Of a stretch of 64,000 nt of DNA, positions 32,019 to 40,975 are shown in pieces; position 1 is the first letter of the stretch; every line of letters begins with the position of its first letter. The stretch lies in the NCBI GenBank assembly GCA_038246575.1, contig JBBRVU010000002.1, forward strand, positions 1-64,000. Reading direction: 5' to 3'. The DNA comes from JACCUZ01 sp038246575. GTDB lineage: Bacteria; Actinomycetota; Actinomycetes; JACCUZ01. The position numbers and the translations under genes are program-made. A model generated the notes under the pieces. That model did no database searches. It was not told where the DNA came from and saw only the letters and a program-made list of their open reading frames with translations.

Positions 32019-32984
32019 ATGGCGCTGATCGTGTTGGTGTCGGCGAAGGGTTCCCCTGGAGTCACCACGTCGGCGCTGGCGCTGGCCGCGCTGTGGCCCC
32101 GCCGCGTGTTGCTCGCCGAGTGCGACCCGGCCGGCGGCGACGTCACGCCCGGGTTCCTCCAAGCGAGCACCCCGCCGGTGGGAGGGCTGCTGGAGCTGGC
32201 GCTGGCCGCCCGCCGGGGTCTCACCGCCACCGATGTGCTGTCGCGCTGCCTGCGGCTCTCCGAGACCGACGACCGGGTGCTGCTGCTCCCGGGGCTGACC
32301 GATCCCGCGCACGCGGCCGCGGTGACCCCGATGTGGCCGCGGATCACCGCGGCGCTCCGCGACCTCGGTGCATCCGACCCGGCGCGCGACGTGCTCGCCG
32401 ACGCCGGCCGGTTGCCGTTCCCCCCCGAGCCAGACCTGCTCACCGCCGCGGACCGGGTGCTGCTGGTGTTGCGCCCGACGCTGGCGCAGGTGCACCACGC
32501 CCGCCACCAGCTGAGCGTCCTGCGCTGCCTGCGCCCCCAGGACGCCACCGATCGGAGCACCTGCGGCGGGCGTGGTGTCGGGCTGCTGCTGGTCGGTGAC
32601 CGCCCCTACGGGCCGGGCGACGTACAGACCGCCCTCGAGACACCGGTAGTCGCGGTCCTAGCCCACGACCCGCGGGCGGCCGCCGCGCTGGGCGACGGCA
32701 CCGCGCGGGGCCGCTGGTTCGACCGGTCGCAGCTGGTGCGCTCGGTCCGCCGAGCCGCCGCCGCCCTCACCGACATGAGCACCGACACGAGCACCGACAC
32801 GACGCCCGACCCGACGCCTGAGGGGCTACCCGGGCACGGATCGGACCGGGCCGGACAACACCTGGACCGGGCCGGACAACACCTGGACCGGGCCGGACAA
32901 CACGCGGAACCAGCTGGACTACCTCGCGGACAACACGTCCCGCAAGCAGCCCCGCGGCGCAGCGACGGGCGGCTCGCGCCGTGA
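32019..32984 (+). CDS. TadZ/ParA-like protein with degenerate P-loop
   Basis: The 321-residue protein belongs to the ParA/MinD/TadZ (CpaE) group, which places the Tad machine at a site in the cell. The deviant Walker A is VSAKGSPGVTTSALALA (5-21): the usual Lys before TT is Val, so ATP hydrolysis is doubtful. The switch region is AECDPAGGDVTPGF. The C-terminal 60 residues are low-complexity, with Thr/Asp repeats and three DRAGQH units. ATG at 32019 follows GTGAGGG. Stop overlaps the TadA gene (GTGA). Confidence 0.72.
   Translation: MALIVLVSAKGSPGVTTSALALAALWPRRVLLAECDPAGGDVTPGFLQASTPPVGGLLELALAARRGLTATDVLSRCLRLSETDDRVLLLPGLTDPAHAAAVTPMWPRITAALRDLGASDPARDVLADAGRLPFPPEPDLLTAADRVLLVLRPTLAQVHHARHQLSVLRCLRPQDATDRSTCGGRGVGLLLVGDRPYGPGDVQTALETPVVAVLAHDPRAAAALGDGTARGRWFDRSQLVRSVRRAAAALTDMSTDTSTDTTPDPTPEGLPGHGSDRAGQHLDRAGQHLDRAGQHAEPAGLPRGQHVPQAAPRRSDGRLAP
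32844..32906 (+). repeat. Three 21-bp tandem repeats inside the tadZ-like gene
   Basis: Three copies of a 21-bp unit encode DRAGQHL, DRAGQHL and DRAGQHA; the first two are identical and the third differs only at its end. Each contains GGACAAC (32853, 32874, 32895), and a fourth occurs at 32928. Confidence 0.85.
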
Positions 32985-34447
32985 CGCGCCGCGGGCCTGC
33001 GTCGCTGGACCTGCCCGGCACCGGCGGGTGGGCGACCGACGCGCCTGGGCTGCTGGAGGAGGTGGACTACGCGCTGGTGCGCCGGCTGCGCCGGCAGGTC
33101 GCTGAGCGTCTCTCCGACGAGCTGGTCGCGTTGCGGGCCCGCCGGGGGTCCGATGTCGGTGCGGCGGACCAGCGGATGCTGGCCCGCGCCCTGATCGATG
33201 ATGCGCTGGCGGGTTGGGTCGCGCAGCGGGTCCGTGACGGCGACCCGGCACCGACCGCGGCCGGGGAGGACGCCACGTCGGGGGCGGTGTTTGCGGCGCT
33301 GTTCGGGTTGGGCCGCCTGCAGCGGTGGGTCAACGACGAGGCCATCGAGAACATCGACGTCAACGGCGCCGACGAGGTGTGGCTGTCCTACGCCGGCGGT
33401 CGGCTGGTCCGCGCCCCCGCGGTCGCGGACTCCGACGACGAGCTGGTGGAGATGATCCAGTCCTTCGCCGCCTACCTCGGGCAGTCCACCCGCGAGTTCT
33501 CCTCCGCCCGGCCGCTGCTGAACCTGCGCCTGCCCGACGGGGCACGACTGTCGGCCTGGATGGGGGTCAGCCCGCGCCCCGGTCTCACGATCCGCCGGCA
33601 CCGCCTGACCGACATCACCCTGGACGACCTGCGCGAGCTGGACAGCCTGGACTCCGGGTTGGTCGCGTTCCTGCGGGCGGCGGTGACGGCGCGGAAGAAC
33701 ATCGTGGTCACCGGCGGGGTCAACGCCGGTAAGACGACCCTGGTGCGGGCGCTGGCCAACGAGATCGACCCGCACGAGCGGATCGTGGTGGTGGAGAAGG
33801 AGTACGAGCTCGGCCTGGACCGGCTCCCCGACCGCCACCACCAGGTGGTGTGCTTGGAGGCCCGTGACCCCAACGCGGAGGGGTCCGGGGAGGTGGCGTT
33901 GGCGGCGCTGGTCGTGCACGCGCTGCGGATGAACCCGCGGCGGATCATCGTCGGGGAGGTCCGCGGCGACGAGCTGATCCCGATGTTGACCGCGATGGGC
34001 TCGGGGAACGACGGGTCGCTGTGCACCCTGCACGCCAACTCCGCGCACGCCGCGTTCAACCGGATGGCCGCCATCGGCCTGGCGTGCCCGCAGCGGCTGC
34101 CGGTCGAGGCGGCGCACCTGCTCGCCGCGGATGCCGTGGACCTCGTCGTGCACGTCAGCATCCGCGACGACACCGCGTCCGGGGGGATCCGCACCCGGCA
34201 CGTGTCCAGCGTCCTGGAGGTCACCGGTCTCGGGGAGAACGCACGGGTCGCCACCAACACGATCTACCGCCCCGGGCCGCAGGGGCGCGCCGTGCCCGCC
34301 ACCGGCCCGGCGTGCCTGCCCGACCTGGTCCGCGCCGGGTTCGACCCGGCCTTCCTCGACGCCCCCGCCGGATGGTGGACCGACCCACCGGCCCCGCCCG
34401 CGGGCGCACAGCGCGACGGCGCCCAGCCCGACGGAGCGCTGCGGTGA
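32981..34447 (+). CDS. tadA: TadA/CpaF-type secretion ATPase
   Basis: The 488-residue ATPase of the VirB11/PilT superfamily drives Flp pilus polymerisation. Walker A is VTGGVNAGKTTLVRAL (about 242-257), the Asp-box contains VVVEKEYEL, Walker B is RRIIVGEVRGDELIP and the His box SLCTLHANSAHAAFN. The N-terminal domain has INDEAIENIDVNG-like VNDEAIENIDVNGADEVW. GTG at 32981 overlaps the TadZ stop. It is intact and clearly different in sequence from the two cpaF remnants at 14.6 and 21.7 kb. The Pro/Ala tail after residue 455 is not conserved. Confidence 0.92.
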   Translation: MTRRGPASLDLPGTGGWATDAPGLLEEVDYALVRRLRRQVAERLSDELVALRARRGSDVGAADQRMLARALIDDALAGWVAQRVRDGDPAPTAAGEDATSGAVFAALFGLGRLQRWVNDEAIENIDVNGADEVWLSYAGGRLVRAPAVADSDDELVEMIQSFAAYLGQSTREFSSARPLLNLRLPDGARLSAWMGVSPRPGLTIRRHRLTDITLDDLRELDSLDSGLVAFLRAAVTARKNIVVTGGVNAGKTTLVRALANEIDPHERIVVVEKEYELGLDRLPDRHHQVVCLEARDPNAEGSGEVALAALVVHALRMNPRRIIVGEVRGDELIPMLTAMGSGNDGSLCTLHANSAHAAFNRMAAIGLACPQRLPVEAAHLLAADAVDLVVHVSIRDDTASGGIRTRHVSSVLEVTGLGENARVATNTIYRPGPQGRAVPATGPACLPDLVRAGFDPAFLDAPAGWWTDPPAPPAGAQRDGAQPDGALR

Positions 34448-35343
34448 CCGGCCTGTCCGCGCTGGCCGGGGCCACCGCCGCGCTCGGGATGTTGCTAGTC
34501 GCGGTCGGCCTGGTCGCCACCCCCGACCGCCCGGGCACCCGCCCACGAGGGACCTGGTGGGCCAGGCACCGGGTGAGCGGGCGGCGACTCGGGGTGCTGG
34601 TCGCGATACCGGTGGCGGTGCTCGCGGTCACCGGCTGGCCGGCCGCCGCACTGATAGCCCTCGTAGCCACGGCGGGAGCACCACGGCTGCTCGGAGGACG
34701 CCGCGCCTCAGAGACCCGGATCGCGCGGCTGCAAGCGCTGGCCGACTGGACCCGGCGCCTTGGCGACGTCCTGGGCGCCGGCGCGGGCATCGAGCAGGCC
34801 ATCGAGGCCAGCCTGCCCGGCGCCCCGGCACCGATCGCCGGGGACGTCGCGCGGCTGGTGGCCCGGCTGCGCGCCCGACACCCGGTCCAGGCTGCGCTGC
34901 GCGCGTTCGGCGATGACCTGGACGACCCGACCGGGGACCTGGTGGTCGCGGCCCTGCTGCTCGCCGCCGACCGGCGCGGGCGCGGCCTGGCCCGGCTGCT
35001 CGCCGCCCTGGCCGCCACCGTGGAGGCGGAGGTGGCGATGCGCCGAGGGATCGAGGCGGACCGGGCCACGCCGCGGACCACGGCCCGCTGGGTCCTCTAC
35101 ATCACCCTCGCCGTCGTCGCCGGCCTGGTGCTGTTCGACCGCACCTACGTCGCCCCGTTCGGCACCCCCACCGGGCAGGTCGTGCTCGCCCTGATCGGCG
35201 CGCTGTTCACCGGCGCCTTCGCGTGGATGCACCGGCTCACCACCGGCACCCCAGGCCAACGCTTCCTGCCCGCCGACAACCCGCCCGCGGACCGGACCGG
35301 ATCCGCCAATCGTGCAAGTGACGGCATGGGGTGGCAGCGGTGA
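34444..35343 (+). CDS. tadB: TadB-like inner-membrane platform protein
   Basis: The 299-residue protein has the type II secretion F domain: RIARLQALADWTRRLGDVLG, AGAGIEQAIEASLPGAPAPI and DDPTGDLVVAALLLAADRRG. Hydrophobic segments lie at both ends (ALAGATAALGMLLVAVGLVA, VLVAIPVAVLAVTGWPAAAL, VLYITLAVVAGLVLFDRTYV, QVVLALIGALFTGAFAWMHR). GTG at 34444 overlaps tadA. It forms the pilus platform with TadC. Confidence 0.85.
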   Translation: MTGLSALAGATAALGMLLVAVGLVATPDRPGTRPRGTWWARHRVSGRRLGVLVAIPVAVLAVTGWPAAALIALVATAGAPRLLGGRRASETRIARLQALADWTRRLGDVLGAGAGIEQAIEASLPGAPAPIAGDVARLVARLRARHPVQAALRAFGDDLDDPTGDLVVAALLLAADRRGRGLARLLAALAATVEAEVAMRRGIEADRATPRTTARWVLYITLAVVAGLVLFDRTYVAPFGTPTGQVVLALIGALFTGAFAWMHRLTTGTPGQRFLPADNPPADRTGSANRASDGMGWQR

Positions 35344-36248
35344 ACCTGCTACCGGTCGCCGTCGCCGCGGGCGCCGCCTGCGGCGCCGGCATGGTGCTGG
35401 TCGTCCGCGAGGTGTGGCCGGGTGCCCCGAATCTGGCCGCGGCGCTGGACCGCCTCGACGCCCCACCCCGGCCGTCGGCCGCAGGCGCGGCCGCAGCTGC
35501 GGGCGCCGGCGCCGGCGCGTGGCGCGGTCTGGCTGCCCAGGTCGGGCGGTGGCTGGCCTCCCGAGCCACCGGCGTGGCGGTACCGGTCGACGACCTGCGG
35601 CTCCTGGACCGCCCGGTCGAGGCGTTCTGGGCGTCCAAGGCCGCCTTCGCCGCGCTGGGGCTCGCCCTGCCCACTGCGCTGATCGCGCTGGGGTGGCTGG
35701 GCGGGATGAGCCCGCCGCTGCTCGTGCCCGTCGCGGCGCCGCTGGTCGCGGCGGTCGTGCTGTTCTTCGCCCCGGACCTGGTGGTGCGCTCGCAGGCCGT
35801 CACGGCCCGGGCCGGGTTCCGGCAGGCGGTCGCGGCCTACCTGGAGCTCGTGGCGCTCGAGCGCGCCGCTGACGGCGGGCCCGCCGACTCCCTGGAACGG
35901 GCCGCCGCCGTCGGACACGGCCGCGACTTCACCCGCATCACCGACGCCCTGCACCGGGCCCGCCTGCTCGGAGTGCCACCCTGGACCGCGCTCGCCGAGC
36001 TCGCCGAGATCACCGGAGTAGAAGACCTGCGCGACCTCGCCGACATCGTCGCCCTGGCCGGCCACGACGGCGCCGCCATCTACGACACGCTCGCCGCCAA
36101 GGCCGCCGCGCTGCGCACCCGCGCGCTGGCCGATGCCCAAGCCGCCGCGAACGCCGCGTCCGAGCGGCTCACCCTGCCCGCAGTCGCCCTCGGCCTCGGG
36201 TTCGTTCTGCTCGTCGCCTACCCGGCGCTGGCCCGCGTCCTGGTCTAG
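35340..36248 (+). CDS. tadC: TadC-like inner-membrane platform protein
   Basis: The 302-residue protein has a T2SSF domain (FRQAVAAYLELVALERAADG, TRITDALHRARLLGVPPWTA, DLADIVALAGHDGAAIYDTL) with hydrophobic helices near 100-150 and at the C-terminus (LPAVALGLGFVLLVAYPALA). GTG at 35340 overlaps the tadB stop (GTGA); GTG at 35331 in frame is less likely. It is the partner of TadB in the platform. Confidence 0.85.
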   Translation: MNLLPVAVAAGAACGAGMVLVVREVWPGAPNLAAALDRLDAPPRPSAAGAAAAAGAGAGAWRGLAAQVGRWLASRATGVAVPVDDLRLLDRPVEAFWASKAAFAALGLALPTALIALGWLGGMSPPLLVPVAAPLVAAVVLFFAPDLVVRSQAVTARAGFRQAVAAYLELVALERAADGGPADSLERAAAVGHGRDFTRITDALHRARLLGVPPWTALAELAEITGVEDLRDLADIVALAGHDGAAIYDTLAAKAAALRTRALADAQAAANAASERLTLPAVALGLGFVLLVAYPALARVLV

Positions 36249-36275
36249 ACCCAACAAGAACAAGGAGCACCTGAC

Positions 36276-36524
36276 ATGCCCGCACCCACCCGCTGGCCCT
36301 CGCTGCGGCCCGCCCTTCCCAGCTCTCTGATCATCGCCATGCTGGTTGTGCTGGTCGCGCTCACCACCCTGCCGGCGCGGCTGCGTGCCGCCCGGACAGA
36401 GCGCGCCGACGCCGGCTCGGTGACCCTGGAGCAGGTCGCCATCGCCGCCGGTCTGCTCGCGGTCGCGGTCGCTGCCGTCGCCGTGATCGGCAAGGCCGTC
36501 ACCAACTACACCGACCTGCTCTAG
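36276..36524 (+). CDS. Flp-type pilin-like protein
   Basis: The 82-residue protein has a basic segment and a first hydrophobic stretch (SSLIIAMLVVLVALTTLPAR). A pilin-like N-terminus follows, DAGSVTLEQVAIAAGLLAVA, in which a short leader ends in Gly and Glu occupies the +5 position after it, as required by prepilin peptidases. ATG at 36276 is preceded by AAGGAG. It is probably the major pilin of this Tad machine. Confidence 0.72.
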   Translation: MPAPTRWPSLRPALPSSLIIAMLVVLVALTTLPARLRAARTERADAGSVTLEQVAIAAGLLAVAVAAVAVIGKAVTNYTDLL

Positions 36525-36526
36525 CC

Positions 36527-36958
36527 GTGACGGCAGCGACCATGCCGGGACGGCGGCCCCCGACGCCCCGGACCGGGCGCAGCGAAGGAGGGTCGGTGAC
36601 CCTCGGGTTGGCGGCGGTGTTCCCGGCGTGCCTGGTGCTGGTGCTCCTCGTCGTGCAGGTCGCGCTGCTGGTCCACGCCCGCAACATCGCCGGGGCCGCA
36701 GCCCAGGAGGGTCTGCGGACGGCCCGCCTCTACGACGGCACCGCCTCCACGGGGGAGGACCGGGCGCGGGGCTTCCTCGCCCAGACCGGCGGGGACCTGC
36801 TCACCGCCACCACCGTCACCGTCTCCCGCGGCGACCAGCGGGTGAGGGTGCAGGTCGCCGGCCGGGCGCTCTCGCTGCTGCCCGGGGTGCACCCGAGGGT
36901 CGGGGCCGTCGCGGCCGGTCCGGTGGAACGATTCGTCCCCGACACCGCCACTCCATGA
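36527..36958 (+). CDS. TadE-like pseudopilin
   Basis: The 143-residue protein has a short leader (GRSEGGSVTLGLAAVFPA), a membrane helix (CLVLVLLVVQVALLVHARNI) and a periplasmic domain with AAQEGLRTARLYDGTAS. GTG at 36527 directly follows the pilin stop; ATG at 36542 is an alternative. It is a minor pseudopilin of the Tad system. Stop overlaps the next TadE-like gene (ATGA). Confidence 0.75.
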   Translation: MTAATMPGRRPPTPRTGRSEGGSVTLGLAAVFPACLVLVLLVVQVALLVHARNIAGAAAQEGLRTARLYDGTASTGEDRARGFLAQTGGDLLTATTVTVSRGDQRVRVQVAGRALSLLPGVHPRVGAVAAGPVERFVPDTATP

Positions 36959-37452
36959 TTCATCTCGGCTCCATGACCCGCCCGGGCGCCGTGAGCCGTC
37001 ATGGCACCCGGTGGGCCCGATCCCGGGGTGCCGGGTGGCATGTCGGCTCGGGCGGGTCGGCGACCCTCGAGCTGGTGGTGCTGGCCCCCGCTCTGCTCGC
37101 GCTGGTCCTGCTCGTCGTGGCCGCCGGACGGGTCGCCGCCGCCGGCGCCCAGGTGGACGGCGCCGCGCGCGATGCCTCCCGCGCCGCGTCCCTGGAACGC
37201 ACCGCCACCGCCGCGCGGGCGGCCGCCCGGGACACCGCCGCCGCGTCGCTGGCCGGCCAGCGCCTCACCTGCCGGTCCATGACCGTGCGCGTGACCGGAT
37301 CCTTCGCGGCGCCACCCGGCACCCCCGCGGCCGTGCGGACCTCCGTCGGCTGCACCGTGGCTCTTGGCGACGTGGCCCTACCTGGGCTGCCCGGGGTCAA
37401 GACGCTGACCGCGGACTACACCTCGGTCCTCGACACCTACCGAGGACGGTGA
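36955..37452 (+). CDS. Second TadE-like pseudopilin
   Basis: The 165-residue protein has the prepilin-like GSGGSATLELVVLAPALLAL with Glu at +5 and a membrane helix. A domain with two Cys (RLTCRSMTVRVTG, SVGCTVALGDV) may form a disulfide. ATG at 36955 overlaps the preceding stop; ATG at 36973 is possible. Confidence 0.75.
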   Translation: MIHLGSMTRPGAVSRHGTRWARSRGAGWHVGSGGSATLELVVLAPALLALVLLVVAAGRVAAAGAQVDGAARDASRAASLERTATAARAAARDTAAASLAGQRLTCRSMTVRVTGSFAAPPGTPAAVRTSVGCTVALGDVALPGLPGVKTLTADYTSVLDTYRGR

Positions 37453-37901
37453 CCGGGATGGGAAGCACCGGGCGCCCCGCCCCACTGCGCGGGCGCGACC
37501 CGGAGCGCGGGTCGCTGACGCTGTTCGCGGTCGTGCTGGCGCTGGGGCTGCTCGCGATGACCGGACTGGTCATCGACGGCGGCGCGCAGCTGACGGCGCA
37601 GCGCCGAGCCAACCACCTCGCCGAACAGGCCGCCCGAGCCGGCGCCCAGGCCGTTGACCTCGGCGCGCTGCGATCGAGCCGACCCACCCTGGACCCGGTC
37701 GCCGCCCGGACCGCCGCCACGAGGTACCTGGCCGCAGCCGGCCACCGCGGGCAGGTCAGCGTCGACGCGGGCACCATCACGGTCAGCGTCGCCGACCGCC
37801 AGCCCACCGCCGTGCTCGGTCTGCTCGGCATCCACCACCTCGACGTCACCGGCCGCGGCCGCGCCCGGCTCCTCGTCGGCATCCGGGAGGCCCGCCCATG
37901 A
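37449..37901 (+). CDS. TadG/Flp-associated pilus protein
   Basis: The 150-residue protein has GSLTLFAVVLALGLLAMTGL as a membrane anchor followed by VIDGGAQLTAQRRANHLAEQAARAGAQAVD, the block typical of the TadG (Rv3657/Rv3658-like) N-terminal domain. It is short because the von Willebrand domain of larger TadG proteins is missing. GTG at 37449 overlaps the TadE stop. Confidence 0.75.
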   Translation: MTGMGSTGRPAPLRGRDPERGSLTLFAVVLALGLLAMTGLVIDGGAQLTAQRRANHLAEQAARAGAQAVDLGALRSSRPTLDPVAARTAATRYLAAAGHRGQVSVDAGTITVSVADRQPTAVLGLLGIHHLDVTGRGRARLLVGIREARP

Positions 37902-40897
37902 CCACCACCCGACCAGCTGACCCAGCCCGACCCTCCCGCCGGCGCGCCGGCCGCCGCGACCGGCGCGGGGAGCTGGCGCGCGGCGCCGCAGCCATCGGGC
38001 TGCTCGTCCTGCTCGTCGCCGGGCTTCCGGTCCTGCTGCGGCGCACCGGAGGCAGCCCCCTACCGGGCGGGATGCCGTCACTGACCGGGGTGGGGGACTG
38101 GCTGCTCCAACCCGACTCCGGGGAGCTCCTGCTCTCCACATTGTTCGGCCTCGCCTGGCTCGGGTGGGCCTGGTTCACCCTCGCCGTGATCGCCGAGACC
38201 ACCGCCCAGCTCCGCGGCCAGCCCCTGCCGCGGCTGCGCGGGTTCAGCGCGCCGCAGCAACTCGCGGCGCGCCTGGTCGCCGTCGCGGCCCTCGTCGTGG
38301 CGACCCCACCGGTCGCGACGTTCGCCACCGCTCCCGCCCCGGTGACCCTCGTCGCCACCGAGCTGCCGGCGACCAAGACGCCCTCGCCCCCACCCATCGC
38401 CCGCGAACAGCCCCCCGCGACGCCGCCGGTCGTGGCCGCCAGGGCGACCCCAAGCAAGGTGTATGAGGTGCAGCCCCCCCGGCACGACCGCCGGGACAGC
38501 CTGTGGGCGATCGCCGAGCGTCACCTCGGGGACCCGCTGCGATGGACCGAGATCGCGAAGCTCAACCACGGCCGTCTGCAGCCCGACGGCCACCGGCTCA
38601 CCGACCCGCACTGGATCCGCCCCGGCTGGCTGCTGGCGATGCCCTCAGACGCCACCGGTCTGCCCGCGCTCACACCCCCGCCTGCGCGACACGACACGGC
38701 GGCGACGGACAAGCCCGCCCACCCAACCTCTCCGCCGCTGCCGCCGCCCGCCGATGAGGTCACACCGAACCTCGCACCCCCGGCGCCAGCCGAGGGCGCC
38801 GGAAGGTCGCCCGCGCAGAACATCGGACCAAGGCAGGCACCCTCGGCTGCGCCCCCTCGAGAACGCGCACCGGAGACCGACCGGCGCACCACCCGTCGAA
38901 GCGATCGCGATCGACCAGAGATCGCTCGGCAAGAACGCGACCAGCGGGACACCGCCGAGCAGGCCCTGCCCTTCGGCGCGCTCGTGGCCGGTGGCGGCCT
39001 GCTCGCCGCCGGGCTGGTCGCCGCCCTCGCCCAGGCCCGCACCCGCGCACGCCGACGCCGGCCCACCGGCGCCCGGGTCCCGCGACCAACACCAGGCCTT
39101 GCCGCCGCGGAGGTCCGACTTCGGGTCCTCGCCGAGCCCGATGACCGCGACTTCCTCGACCTCGCGCTGCGCTCCCTGTCCCTGCTCACCGCCCGCCGCC
39201 GCGACCACGAGACCCCCGGGGCGGCCCTGCCCGAGCTGCTGGTCGCGCGACTCACCGCCAGCGCCCTCGAGCTGCACCTCGCCCAGCCTGCGGCAGACCC
39301 TCCCCTGCCCTACACCGCCAACGTCGACGGTCGCATCTGGACCGTCGACAAGGAGTCCTTGCTGCCGCTGGACCGGGCGACCGCTCGCAGCGTGCTGGCC
39401 CCCTACCCCGGCCTGGTCCCGGTCGGTTACGACGACACCGCCCTGGTGCTCGTCGACCTCGAAGGCGCAGGGAGCATCGCCATCGGCGGCGACCCCGACC
39501 ACGCGCGAGGACTGCTGGCCTGGATCTGCGCCGAGCTGGCGGTGGGCAGCTGGTCGGACTACCTCGCAGCGACCGCTGTCGGGCTCCCAGCGTCGCTGTC
39601 GGGCTTGGCCAGCGACCGGCTGCAGATCGTCGCCCGGCTCGACGTCGATGTCCTCCAACAGTTCGCCAAGCGCCCGGCTCAGCGGGTGCTCGAGAGCCGG
39701 CTCGGTGACGGGACCGACCCAGCGATGCCCGAGTTCCTGCTTCTGTCCGAGCCCCCGACCTCGGCCACCGCAGATGCCCTCGACACCCTGATGCGGCGCC
39801 GGGGACGAACCGGTGTCGGGGTCGTGGTCACCGGTGAGTATCCCGCCGCCAACTGGCACCTCAGCATCAACCCAGCCGGGCACCTCACCTTGCCGGTGCC
39901 CGGTCTCCCCGTGACCGCGAACCGTCTCGACGACCAGACAGCCGAGGTGATGACGGGTCTGCTGGTGACCGCCGATGTTCCCCTCCGCCCCGAGACGCCC
40001 ACGCACGAACCGCCCCGAGCAACAGCAAAGACCTCAGCGACGCACCCCGAGACGAGACAACTCCCGCCCGAGCGGGCCGCGGACGACCCGGCTGCAGACG
40101 ACCTGGACGCGGCGGTCTCGGCCTACCTCGACGTCAACCGCACCGACGTGGCGCGTATCGAGATCATGGGGCCGGTGCGGGTCCGGGCCGCCGGGCCGGT
40201 TTTTACCAACCGGGCATCAGTCTGCACAGAGCTGATCGCCTACCTCGCCGCCCATCCCCGCGGGGTGGACGAACCCGCCAAGCTCGACCTGGCGCTGTGG
40301 CCCGACCGTGCTGTCCTGACCACCACCCGAAACGAAGTCATCGCCCGAGCCCGCAAATGGCTCGGGCACGACGCGAACGGCGACCTGCACCTGCCCCACC
40401 GCCGCGACGGTTCACCACTGCGGCTCAGACCGGGCGTGCTCGTGGACTGGCACCTCTTCCAAGGCCTCGCCCGTCGCGGCCTCGCCGCCGGCGCCCACGG
40501 GACCCAGGACCTAGCGTTGGCGTTGGCGCTAGTGCGCGGCAAGCCGTTCGAGAACGTCCCCGGCACCCGGTACGCGTGGGTCGCCGAGACCTTCCTCGAA
40601 CAAGACATCCCCACCCTCGTCGTCGACGTCGCCCACACCCAGGCCCGACACCGGCTCGCCGCAGGCGATCCTGCCGCCGCCCGGGGTGCCGCCCGCAGCG
40701 GACAACGTGTGGACCAGTACGACGAACGACTGTGGCGTGACCTACTCCTCGCCGAGCACCGGCTCGGGAACAGCCACGCTCTTCGTGTCCTGGCCGCGAA
40801 CCTCGCGACCGTCCTGGAGACCGATCTCGGCGAGGATCTCGAGCCGGAGACCAGCGACCTGATCCGCCACCTTCTGCCGCGGTCACAAGCCTCCTGA
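37898..40897 (+). CDS. Large membrane protein with LysM and BTAD domains
   Basis: The 999-residue protein joins three parts. The first is an N-terminal membrane part with helices at about 29-47, 78-98 and 121-142. The second is a LysM-like peptidoglycan-binding segment at about 187-250 (DSLWAIAERHLGDPLRWTEI). The third follows a Pro-rich linker and another membrane span near 360 (LVAGGGLLAAGLVAALAQAR): a long cytoplasmic region ending in a winged-helix plus bacterial transcriptional activation domain (about 765-995: VRVRAAGPVFTNRASVCTEL, RARKWLGHDANGDLHLPHRR, AARSGQRVDQYDERLWRDLL). It may sense the cell wall and signal inward. ATG at 37898 overlaps the TadG-like stop. It is the last gene of the Tad operon. 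Confidence 0.82.
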   Translation: MTTTRPADPARPSRRRAGRRDRRGELARGAAAIGLLVLLVAGLPVLLRRTGGSPLPGGMPSLTGVGDWLLQPDSGELLLSTLFGLAWLGWAWFTLAVIAETTAQLRGQPLPRLRGFSAPQQLAARLVAVAALVVATPPVATFATAPAPVTLVATELPATKTPSPPPIAREQPPATPPVVAARATPSKVYEVQPPRHDRRDSLWAIAERHLGDPLRWTEIAKLNHGRLQPDGHRLTDPHWIRPGWLLAMPSDATGLPALTPPPARHDTAATDKPAHPTSPPLPPPADEVTPNLAPPAPAEGAGRSPAQNIGPRQAPSAAPPRERAPETDRRTTRRSDRDRPEIARQERDQRDTAEQALPFGALVAGGGLLAAGLVAALAQARTRARRRRPTGARVPRPTPGLAAAEVRLRVLAEPDDRDFLDLALRSLSLLTARRRDHETPGAALPELLVARLTASALELHLAQPAADPPLPYTANVDGRIWTVDKESLLPLDRATARSVLAPYPGLVPVGYDDTALVLVDLEGAGSIAIGGDPDHARGLLAWICAELAVGSWSDYLAATAVGLPASLSGLASDRLQIVARLDVDVLQQFAKRPAQRVLESRLGDGTDPAMPEFLLLSEPPTSATADALDTLMRRRGRTGVGVVVTGEYPAANWHLSINPAGHLTLPVPGLPVTANRLDDQTAEVMTGLLVTADVPLRPETPTHEPPRATAKTSATHPETRQLPPERAADDPAADDLDAAVSAYLDVNRTDVARIEIMGPVRVRAAGPVFTNRASVCTELIAYLAAHPRGVDEPAKLDLALWPDRAVLTTTRNEVIARARKWLGHDANGDLHLPHRRDGSPLRLRPGVLVDWHLFQGLARRGLAAGAHGTQDLALALALVRGKPFENVPGTRYAWVAETFLEQDIPTLVVDVAHTQARHRLAAGDPAAARGAARSGQRVDQYDERLWRDLLLAEHRLGNSHALRVLAANLATVLETDLGEDLEPETSDLIRHLLPRSQAS

Positions 40898-40955
40898 GGA
40901 AAGCCGCGGGCTGGATCCGGGCAGATCAGAGCCCCGTCTCTGACCGCACGGTCGG

Positions 40956-40973
40956 CGCCGGGACTTTCCGGCG
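40956..40973. terminator. Possible bidirectional terminator
   Basis: CGCCGG-N6-CCGGCG forms a 6-bp hairpin between the convergent LysM-BTAD and nuclease genes. There is no U-tract. Confidence 0.4.
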
Positions 40974-40975
40974 GC

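Noticed and set aside
32844..32906. CRISPR-like tandem repeats
   Set aside because: Contiguous 21-bp coding repeats without spacers, in frame in tadZ; no cas genes.
32606..34546. 646-codon reverse-strand frame opposite tadZ/tadA
   Set aside because: It is a mirror of high-GC third-position bias in tadA; the sense strand carries all conserved motifs.
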